This document shows positions 16,459 through 23,012 of a stretch of 37,776 nucleotides of DNA, piece by piece. Source of the stretch: Lachnospiraceae bacterium (lineage in GTDB: Bacteria; Bacillota; Clostridia; Lachnospirales; Lachnospiraceae). Where the stretch lies: the NCBI GenBank assembly GCA_024694625.1, contig JAILJP010000042.1, forward strand, positions 1 through 37,776, given 5' to 3'. Position 1 is the stretch's first letter. Each line of letters starts with the position of its first letter. The translations under genes and the position numbers were made by a program. The notes beneath the pieces were generated by a model that did not search any database, was not told the origin of the DNA, and worked only from the letters and a program-made list of their open reading frames with translations.

Positions 16459-17729
16459 GATTCATCACCTGCCTTAATAATATAGCCTCCGCTTTCAAGT
16501 TCGTTTTCGGGATAGTCTTCTAAAGAAGTCTCTCCTCGAATGGCGGTATTCTTTCCTATTGTAACATCGTTGGGAATTACAGATCCCTGTCCCACAACGG
16601 CTAGACCAAAACCGTAAATGGAAGCATTCAACTTGGATTCTGCTTCCTCACCCATTCCAATTTTAACGTTGTTTCCAATCTTAACATCTTCAGCGATAAT
16701 CGCTTTTTCGATGACACAATTTTCACCGATATCCGCATTGGACATAATGATGGAATCCCGTACCACGGAACCTTTACCCACATGAACACCAGGTCCTAAT
16801 ACCGAACCTGTTACCTCGCCACCAATTCGATCTCCGGCACCGATAATCGCCTTTGTAACATGGGCTTCCGGTCCGATATACTGAGGCTCAATCATGTCCT
16901 GATTGGTGTAAATCTTCCAGAATTCTTCGTATAGGTTAAATTCGGGAATTAAATCAATCAATTCCATATTGGCTTCCCAATAAGAACCTAAAGTTCCAAC
17001 GTCTTTCCAATAGCCATTGAATTCATATGCAAAAATTCTTTGACCTTTTTCATGACAATAAGGAATGATATGTTTTCCGAAATCACAATTGGATTGATCT
17101 TTTAAATGAATCAGAGATTCACGAAGCACCGGCCAACTAAAGATATAAATACCCATAGATGCCAAATTTGACTTTGGATGTTCGGGCTTTTCCTCAAACT
17201 CTACGATTTGATCGTTTTCATCTGTAACCACTACACCAAATCGGCTGGCTTCTTCCATAGGAACCGGGAACGCGGCTATAGTAACATCTGCATTGTTTTG
17301 CTTATGGAAATCCAGCATAGCTTCGTAATCCATCTTATAGATATGATCTCCGGATAAAATAAGAACATACTCCGGATTGTAGCTTTCCATATACTTTAAA
17401 TTTTGATAGATGGCATTCGCTGTTCCTGAATACCAATCACTTCCATCCCCACTTTCGTAAGGAGGTAATACAGTAACACCGCCACTGGTTCGGTCCAAAT
17501 CCCAAGGAATACCGATACCGATATGGGAATTCAAAACCAAAGGCTGATACTGTGTTAGAACACCCACCGTATCAATGCCTGAATTAATACAGTTGGACAA
17601 CGGGAAATCGATGATTCGATATTTTCCGCCGAAGGCAACCGCAGGCTTTGCTACATCTGATGTGAGCACTCCAAGTCGACTCCCCTGACCGCCAGCTAAC
17701 AGCATAGCAATCATTTCTTTGCTCATCAT
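16455..17729 (-). CDS. glgC: GlgC, glucose-1-phosphate adenylyltransferase
   Basis: This is a 424-aa enzyme making ADP-glucose from ATP and glucose-1-phosphate, the first committed step of glycogen synthesis. The pyrophosphorylase motif [19 protein letters not shown] is at about residues 13-31; [24 protein letters not shown] and the glucose-binding FEEKP follow; the C-terminal ~120 residues form the beta-helix. It starts at ATG 17729, where AGGTGA lies six bases upstream; the next codon is also ATG. It is the first gene of a glgC-glgD operon, separated by a 344-base region from divergent murC. Confidence 0.96.
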   Translation of the reverse strand: MMSKEMIAMLLAGGQGSRLGVLTSDVAKPAVAFGGKYRIIDFPLSNCINSGIDTVGVLTQYQPLVLNSHIGIGIPWDLDRTSGGVTVLPPYESGDGSDWYSGTANAIYQNLKYMESYNPEYVLILSGDHIYKMDYEAMLDFHKQNNADVTIAAFPVPMEEASRFGVVVTDENDQIVEFEEKPEHPKSNLASMGIYIFSWPVLRESLIHLKDQSNCDFGKHIIPYCHEKGQRIFAYEFNGYWKDVGTLGSYWEANMELIDLIPEFNLYEEFWKIYTNQDMIEPQYIGPEAHVTKAIIGAGDRIGGEVTGSVLGPGVHVGKGSVVRDSIIMSNADIGENCVIEKAIIAEDVKIGNNVKIGMGEEAESKLNASIYGFGLAVVGQGSVIPNDVTIGKNTAIRGETSLEDYPENELESGGYIIKAGDES

Positions 17730-17789
17730 AACCTCTCACCTCGCATTTTCTTCTAGTATAAATATAAAAAAACAAAGAATCTGCTTTGC

Positions 17790-17817
17790 CGTGCAATCAA
17801 CCGTGCATTTCCGTGCA
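17790..17817. repeat. triple CGTGCA repeat upstream of glgC
   Basis: CGTGCA occurs three times at 12- and 10-base steps, upstream of the proposed glgC -10. The two right copies include the inverted pair GTGCA/TGCAC. It may be a regulator site for the glycogen operon. Confidence 0.4.
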
Positions 17818-18002
17818 CCTCGACAAAACTTCATCGTGTTTAAAGTATATCATTTGTCTAAAAATTGCGCAACAAAACAGACAAAAATCTTTCTATTTAT
17901 TCTTCTTTTTTGTTGAATTCCTACAATTTGTGTGGCGGCTGTATAACTCTACACAATATGTAGTCAGATGTATTGAAAATATTCTCCTTTTTTTCCCGTT
18001 GT

Positions 18003-18031
18003 TTGCAAAAACAAAAATATGGTTTTATAAT
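18003..18031 (+). promoter_or_regulatory. murC promoter
   Basis: TTGCAA (18003-18008), a 17-base spacer and TATAAT (18026-18031) make a near-consensus sigma-A promoter, 43 bases before the murC ATG. Confidence 0.7.
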
Positions 18032-18073
18032 AGGAAGGATTTCGAATAGACAATAAAGATACAGGAGAATATC

Positions 18074-19450
18074 ATGTTTCAAATAAATTATGACAATCCC
18101 ATCCATGTTCATTTCATGGGAATCGGCGGAATCAGCATGAGTGGACTTGCTGAAGTTTTGCTGGATCAAAAATTTAGTGTTAGCGGATCGGACAACAATC
18201 CTTCCGATATTACAAAGCATTTAGAGACTTTGGGCATCCATATTTCCTATCCCCAAAGCGCCGACAATATCACCGACGATATTGACTTGGTAGTGTATAC
18301 TGCAGCCATCCATCCCGACAATCCGGAGTTTGTGGCAGCCAAAGAAAAAAACATTCCCATGCTTAACAGAGCTCAGCTTTTGGGACAGATCATCAATCAC
18401 TACAATCGTTCCATCTGTGTAGCGGGAACTCACGGAAAAACCACTACCACTTCTATGATTGCTCAGATTCTCCTTCGTGGAAAAGATGAGCCTACCATTT
18501 CCGTAGGTGGAATATTGGATGCTATTCATTCCAACATTCACGTAGGTTCTTCCGATTTATTTTTGGCAGAGGCTTGTGAATACACCAACAGCTTCCACGA
18601 ATTCCATCCGAAGTATTCCGTTATTTTAAATGTAGAAGAAGATCACATGGACTTTTTCCATGATTTAAAAGAGATTCAGGAAAGCTTCCATAAATTTGCC
18701 ACCAACACCGCAAAAGACGGAGCCTTAATTATTGGCGGCGAAATTCCAAATTGCCAATTAATCACAAAGGATTTGGAATGCAAAATCATCACCTTCGGTT
18801 TTGATGATCGCTTCGATTACTACCCTACAGAAATCACCTATGATGATAAGGGATGTGCATCCTTTGTTCCTGTCGGTTTTCATAAGTCTCTTCCAAAGGT
18901 AGTTTTACACGTTCCGGGAAAGCACAATATCGGAAACGCTTTGGCAGCCATTGCACTGGCTCAGGAAATGAAGCTTCCTATGGAAGAAATCACCTTAGGA
19001 CTTTCTGATTTTGGTGGAGCCCACCGACGTTTCGAATTAAAAGGAACTTACAAAGGTGCAACCATTGTGGATGACTACGCTCATCATCCCACAGAAATCA
19101 AAGCATCCTTGGCGGCAGCGCAAAACTATCCCCACGATCGACTTGTAGTAGTTTTCCAGCCTCACACCTATACCAGAACAAAAGCCTTTTTGGACGATTT
19201 TGCTGAAGCACTTTCTCAAGCTGATTTGGTTATCCTGGCAAAGATTTATGCTGCCAGAGAAGACGATATTTACGGAGTAAGCTCCAAAGATATCCAAAGC
19301 AGAATTCAAAACAACGGAAAAGAATGTTTGTATTTCGAAACTTTTGAAGAGATTGAAACCTATTTGAGAAAAAATTTAATTCAGAATGATTTGTTAATAA
19401 CTATGGGCGCCGGAAATGTTGTAAACATTGGCGAAGACCTGTTAGCTTAA
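18074..19450 (+). CDS. murC: MurC, UDP-N-acetylmuramate--L-alanine ligase
   Basis: This is a 458-aa full-length MurC. It has the N-terminal Rossmann motif FMGIGGISMSGLAE, the ATP-binding P-loop GTHGKTTTT (residues 118-126), a central Mur ligase domain (EACEYTNSFHEFHP, NVEEDHMDFF) and a C-terminal domain with DDYAHHPTEIKA. It adds L-alanine to UDP-MurNAc, the first step of the stem peptide of peptidoglycan, in the cytoplasm. The start has AGGAGA upstream. It has its own promoter and terminator and so appears to be a single-gene unit. Confidence 0.97.
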   Translation: MFQINYDNPIHVHFMGIGGISMSGLAEVLLDQKFSVSGSDNNPSDITKHLETLGIHISYPQSADNITDDIDLVVYTAAIHPDNPEFVAAKEKNIPMLNRAQLLGQIINHYNRSICVAGTHGKTTTTSMIAQILLRGKDEPTISVGGILDAIHSNIHVGSSDLFLAEACEYTNSFHEFHPKYSVILNVEEDHMDFFHDLKEIQESFHKFATNTAKDGALIIGGEIPNCQLITKDLECKIITFGFDDRFDYYPTEITYDDKGCASFVPVGFHKSLPKVVLHVPGKHNIGNALAAIALAQEMKLPMEEITLGLSDFGGAHRRFELKGTYKGATIVDDYAHHPTEIKASLAAAQNYPHDRLVVVFQPHTYTRTKAFLDDFAEALSQADLVILAKIYAAREDDIYGVSSKDIQSRIQNNGKECLYFETFEEIETYLRKNLIQNDLLITMGAGNVVNIGEDLLA

Positions 19451-19453
19451 TAC

Positions 19454-19561
19454 TTATCCACATTATCCACAATGACTTTTGGAAAATTATTCCCGAAGCA
19501 TTGTGGATTTTTTTGTCCTTATTTTACAATGTTTTTCTTTCCTGACCACCACTTATCCACA
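19454..19561 (+). promoter_or_regulatory. cluster of three perfect DnaA boxes
   Basis: TTATCCACA, the DnaA box consensus, occurs exactly at 19454-19462, 19463-19471 and 19553-19561, all in the same orientation. The second copy is also part of the murC terminator stem. The cluster lies upstream of the promoter of the dnaD-like/dnaI-like replication operon, suggesting DnaA control or DnaA titration. Confidence 0.6.
19465..19514 (+). terminator. intrinsic terminator of murC
   Basis: The arms ATCCACAATG (19465-19474) and CATTGTGGAT (19499-19508) pair perfectly over 10 bases, followed by seven T. The 5' arm contains most of the second DnaA box. Confidence 0.85.
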
Positions 19562-19606
19562 TTTTGAGAAACCGCTTAACTACGGGCTTTGTGGGTTATT
19601 TTTTCC

Positions 19607-19634
19607 TTGCAACCACTTCTCATTATGCTATAAT
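19607..19634 (+). promoter_or_regulatory. promoter of the dnaD-like/dnaI-like/prs operon
   Basis: TTGCAA (19607-19612) and TATAAT (19629-19634) are spaced by 16 bases, and the -10 is extended (TGC directly before it). Transcription should start near 19641, giving a leader of about 80 bases. Confidence 0.75.
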
Positions 19635-19650
19635 CCATTACAGATTTAAC

Positions 19651-19713
19651 GGCAAATCGCCCGGGGGACTAGTTAGGGAGAAAATGAATTTGCCTTTGAG
19701 GAAGAGGGAGTAA
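19651..19713 (+). promoter_or_regulatory. operon leader with 7-bp stem and 9-codon upstream ORF
   Basis: GGCAAAT (19651-19657) can pair with ATTTGCC (19688-19694). A small frame at 19684-19713, MNLPLRKRE, has GGGAG three bases before its ATG and overlaps the AGGAAGAGGGAG that serves as ribosome site for the next gene. Its stop is six bases before that gene's ATG. Translation of this peptide is not proven. Confidence 0.3.
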
Positions 19714-19719
19714 TTAACT

Positions 19720-20757
19720 ATGTCTGATATTTCACTGCATACCGACGGACCCAGTTCCGTCACCTGCGTATCAAACAACTTCATCGATCACTATATGGCA
19801 GAAGCCAATGGTGAGTACGTTAAAATTTATCTGTATTTACTTCGTTGTCTCGGACGAGATGACAACGATTTTTCCATTACAACCATAGCACAGCACTTAG
19901 GCCATACCGACTTAGACGTTAAACGAGCTTTACAATATTGGGAAGCTCGCCATTTGTTGCGCTTAGAATATGACTGGAACCAGCAATTGGTAGGAATCTG
20001 CCTTGTGGATGCCACTCCAAAAGAAGTAAATGCTTCTACCCCTTTGGTCATCAAAGAGGCTGCTCCCAAGCGTCCCGTTTCCGCCAACTACACTCCGGAA
20101 GAACTTCTTGTTTTCAACGACAACAAAGAAGTAAAGGATCTTTTGATGCTGGCACAGTGCTACTCCGGAAAACAGCTTACCCAAAACGATATGAACACCA
20201 TTATCTTTTGGTACGACGGTTTATCCATGTCTCCGGAACTCATTGAATTTTTGATTAATTACTGTGCGTCCAACGGACACACCAAGTTAAACTACATGAA
20301 CAAAATTGCCCTCTCTTGGGCAGATCAGGGTATTACCACCTTGGCTCAGGCTGAGTTAAACGTGGCACAGCACTCTGACAGCTATCGTTCTGTTATTTCA
20401 AATTTGGGACTGGGAAATCGTTCCCTAAATCCCGCAGAACTTTCCTTCTTAAACATTTGGACGAAGGAATACGGATTTTCTTCTGACATTATTGGAGAAG
20501 CATGCTCCAGAGCAAAGATGAGAGGCACCAGTGCACCTATGAAATACGCTCATCGTATTTTGGAAGGTTGGCACAACAGCGGTGTTACATCTCTAAACGA
20601 TGTAAATGCACTGGATATGGAATATGCCAACAAGGTTGCCGCACAAAAAACTGTGGCTGCCACCAAAATTAGTCGTCCGACAAAAGCACACAATTTCAGC
20701 GAGCGTACCGACAATGATTGGGATGCTTTGGAATTGGAATTGTTGCAAAAGAAATAG
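19720..20757 (+). CDS. DnaD/DnaB-like replication initiation protein
   Basis: This is a 345-aa protein. Residues ~30-95 form a winged-helix (YLYLLRCLGRDDNDFSITTIAQHLG). Two DnaD-like C-terminal domains (DDBH2/DnaB_2) follow, at ~123-205 and ~230-290. Each ends with the YxxxIxxxW signature: YMNKIALSW (192-200) and YAHRILEGW (276-284). In Bacillus, DnaD and DnaB help load the helicase with DnaI; the two-domain layout is closer to DnaB, the HTH to DnaD. It lies nine bases upstream of the DnaI-like loader, as dnaB-dnaI do in Bacillus. Its role in helicase loading is therefore well supported, though DnaD versus DnaB orthology is open. Confidence 0.9.
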   Translation: MSDISLHTDGPSSVTCVSNNFIDHYMAEANGEYVKIYLYLLRCLGRDDNDFSITTIAQHLGHTDLDVKRALQYWEARHLLRLEYDWNQQLVGICLVDATPKEVNASTPLVIKEAAPKRPVSANYTPEELLVFNDNKEVKDLLMLAQCYSGKQLTQNDMNTIIFWYDGLSMSPELIEFLINYCASNGHTKLNYMNKIALSWADQGITTLAQAELNVAQHSDSYRSVISNLGLGNRSLNPAELSFLNIWTKEYGFSSDIIGEACSRAKMRGTSAPMKYAHRILEGWHNSGVTSLNDVNALDMEYANKVAAQKTVAATKISRPTKAHNFSERTDNDWDALELELLQKK

Positions 20758-20766
20758 GAGGGGATT

Positions 20767-21744
20767 ATGGACCTGACACAATCGGAATACGATTCCATCA
20801 TGCGGGAATATGAAGAACGACGCCTATACAATGCGGAAGTTATCCGCAAACGACGCCTTGAATTAGAAGAAACCCTTCCCGCCTATTTTGAAATCGACAA
20901 AAAAATATCTTCCGCCAGCATGGACTACTTCAAGAGTCAGCTGACGTCCAACAAAATGGATAAAGAAGAATACCACAAAAGTATTCAGCGCTTTACAAAA
21001 GAAAAGGAATCCATTTTGGAAAAGGCCGGATATCCAACAGATTATCTGGAGCCAATTTATGACTGTAAAGATTGTAAAGATACAGGATATATTGAAGGCG
21101 AAAAATGCCATTGTTTGAAACAGGCAGCCATCAAAAAGCTGTATCCCCACACCAATCTATCCAATAAATATCAAAATGTTTCTTTCAAACATTTTTCCTT
21201 GGATTACTACGACAGAAATGATAATGACGCAAAAACGAATTTATCTTCTTTCGATTATGCTAAAAATGCTTTGGATTATTGCCAAGATTTTGTGAAGAAT
21301 TTTAATTCCACAGGTGGTAATATTCTTTTGTATGGGAACACAGGCCTTGGTAAGACCTATTTGTCTACCTGTATCGGTTTAGAATTGTTAGAACAGGGCT
21401 ACTCTGTTTTATACCTTACCGCTACGCAATTACTGGATGTGTTCGAAAAGAAAATGAAAGATCGCGGCACTTCAGCCCGTCAGGATTTTATGCTACTTTC
21501 CGAAGTAGATCTTTTAATTATTGATGATTTGGGAACGGAATTCCAAAATTCCTTTAATATCCCCAACGTTTTAGACTGCATCAATAATCGAATTCTTTCA
21601 GAGAAGTCTACGGTGATTTCCACCAATCTGAATTTAAGAGACTTGCAGACCTGTTACACTGAGCGATTCATCTCAAGAATTGTAGAAAACTACAAGCTCC
21701 TTCGTTTAACAGGAAAAGACATACGTATCCAAAAAAATTTATAA
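20767..21744 (+). CDS. DnaI/DnaC-like AAA+ helicase loader
   Basis: This is a 325-aa ATPase. The N-terminal ~95 residues are helical and charged. A zinc-type motif Cys100-x2-Cys103 ... Cys114-x-Cys116 follows, as in DnaI. The AAA+ core has Walker A GNTGLGKT (190-197), Walker B LLIIDDLG, a sensor-1 STNL, and an arginine-finger region ERFISRIVENY. DnaI/DnaC proteins deliver the replicative helicase to the origin. It starts nine bases after the DnaD-like gene with AGGAGGGG upstream. An IstB-type transposition ATPase is unlikely because no transposase is nearby and the zinc motif is present. Confidence 0.92.
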   Translation: MDLTQSEYDSIMREYEERRLYNAEVIRKRRLELEETLPAYFEIDKKISSASMDYFKSQLTSNKMDKEEYHKSIQRFTKEKESILEKAGYPTDYLEPIYDCKDCKDTGYIEGEKCHCLKQAAIKKLYPHTNLSNKYQNVSFKHFSLDYYDRNDNDAKTNLSSFDYAKNALDYCQDFVKNFNSTGGNILLYGNTGLGKTYLSTCIGLELLEQGYSVLYLTATQLLDVFEKKMKDRGTSARQDFMLLSEVDLLIIDDLGTEFQNSFNIPNVLDCINNRILSEKSTVISTNLNLRDLQTCYTERFISRIVENYKLLRLTGKDIRIQKNL

Positions 21745-21774
21745 TATAGTATTCACAAATGGAGGACAGTGAAC

Positions 21775-22956
21775 ATGCCACGCAATGATGAAACTCTTGC
21801 AACCAAAAAACCTATTGCTCCCTTGGGCATCATTCCCTTGGAAAGTATTTCCGACATCGGTCAAAAAGTTGACCAGTACTTGTCTCAGTGGAGAGCAGAT
21901 CGAAACAGCGATCATTTGGATGACATTACAAAATCCAGCTATCGCAGCGGATCTTACATTGTAAGTGCCAAGGTTCCCAGATTCGGTTCCGGCGAAGCAA
22001 AAGGTGAGATTTCCCAGTCTGTCAGAGGATTAGACGTTTACATTATGACAGACGTTACAAACTACAGCTTGACTTACAAGCTCTGTGGTCACACTAATCA
22101 CTATTCACCCGATGACCACTACGCAGATTTGAAACGTATCATTGCTGCTATTGAAGGAAAGGCAAATCGTATCACCGTAATCCTTCCTTTCTTATATGAA
22201 AGCAGACAGCACAGAAGAACTTCCAGAGAGTCTTTAGACTGTGCGATTGCATTGCAGGAATTAATTGCAATGGGCGTTGACAACATCATTACATTTGATG
22301 CACACGACCCCAGAGTACAGAACGCAATTCCTTTACATGGATTCGATACTGTACAGCCTGCATACCAGTTTATCAAGGGTATCTTGAAAAACGTAAAAGA
22401 CTTACAGATTGACAACGAACACTTAATGATTATCTCCCCTGACGAAGGCGGTACAAACCGTGCCGTATACATGGCTTCCGTTTTAGGTGTAGATATGGGT
22501 ATGTTCTACAAACGTCGTGATTATTCAAAGATCGTTGACGGAAGAAACCCCATCGTAGCTCATGAGTTCTTGGGAAGCTCCGTTGAAGGAAAAGACGTTA
22601 TCATCGTAGATGATATGATTTCTTCCGGCGAAAGTATGATTGACGTAGCAAAAGAATTAAAGAAGAGAAAAGCAAACCGTATCTTTACTGTTGCTACCTT
22701 CGGTCTCTTCACCAGCGGATTGGATAAATTCGATAAGGCTGTAGAAGAAGGTTTGATTTACAGAGTTGTTACTACAAACCTTACCTACCAGACACCGGAA
22801 TTACTTTCCCGTCCTTACTACATCAATTGCGATATGAGTAAGTACATTGCTTACATCATTGATACCTTAAACCATGATTGCACCATCGCATCATTGTTAG
22901 ATCCTTATGAAAGAATCGAAGCTCTTGTAAATAAATACAAAGCAGGTGAATACTAA
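21775..22956 (+). CDS. prs: ribose-phosphate pyrophosphokinase (PRPP synthetase)
   Basis: This is a 393-aa enzyme making PRPP from ribose-5-phosphate and ATP, for nucleotides, His and Trp. It shows the ATP/loop segment PFLYESRQHRRTSRES, TFDAHDPRVQ, and the PRPP-binding motif VDDMISSGESM. It is longer than the classic ~315-aa Prs, with ~60 extra N-terminal residues, a form common in Clostridia. The ATG at 21775 follows GGAGG with 9-base spacing. It is the last gene after the helicase loader (30-base gap), ended by a strong terminator. Confidence 0.95.
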   Translation: MPRNDETLATKKPIAPLGIIPLESISDIGQKVDQYLSQWRADRNSDHLDDITKSSYRSGSYIVSAKVPRFGSGEAKGEISQSVRGLDVYIMTDVTNYSLTYKLCGHTNHYSPDDHYADLKRIIAAIEGKANRITVILPFLYESRQHRRTSRESLDCAIALQELIAMGVDNIITFDAHDPRVQNAIPLHGFDTVQPAYQFIKGILKNVKDLQIDNEHLMIISPDEGGTNRAVYMASVLGVDMGMFYKRRDYSKIVDGRNPIVAHEFLGSSVEGKDVIIVDDMISSGESMIDVAKELKKRKANRIFTVATFGLFTSGLDKFDKAVEEGLIYRVVTTNLTYQTPELLSRPYYINCDMSKYIAYIIDTLNHDCTIASLLDPYERIEALVNKYKAGEY

Positions 22957-22969
22957 AGAATACAAATAT

Positions 22970-23001
22970 GGGATACATCCAATCGGATGTATCCCTTTTT
23001 T
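22970..23001 (+). terminator. intrinsic terminator of prs
   Basis: An 11-bp perfect stem, GGGATACATCC (22970-22980) with GGATGTATCCC (22985-22995), a 4-base loop, then six T. Confidence 0.92.
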
Positions 23002-23012
23002 GTTTATCCTTT

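Larger units (their letters stand above)
17730..18073. other. 344-base divergent intergenic region glgC/murC
   Basis: This AT-rich gap has no credible gene. Near glgC it holds a possible minus-strand -10 TATACT (17755-17760) and three direct copies of CGTGCA (17790-17795, 17802-17807, 17812-17817), the last two also forming GTGCA-6-TGCAC. Near murC it has a good promoter (18003-18031). Between about 17830 and 18000 I see nothing definite. Confidence 0.6.

Noticed and set aside
15340-17729. glgC and glgD as a recent duplication
   Set aside because: They differ in length and in the key N-terminal motif; this is the standard GlgC/GlgD pair of Firmicutes.
17790-17817. CGTGCA copies as a CRISPR array
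   Set aside because: The repeats are only six bases and the spacers four to six bases.
19454-19561. DnaA box cluster as a replication origin
   Set aside because: No dnaA or dnaN gene nearby, no clear AT-rich unwinding element, and only three boxes, one of them inside a terminator. Regulatory use fits better.
20767-21744. DnaI-like gene as IstB of an insertion sequence
   Set aside because: No transposase or terminal repeats; the zinc-type cysteines and pairing with a DnaD-like gene indicate a helicase loader.
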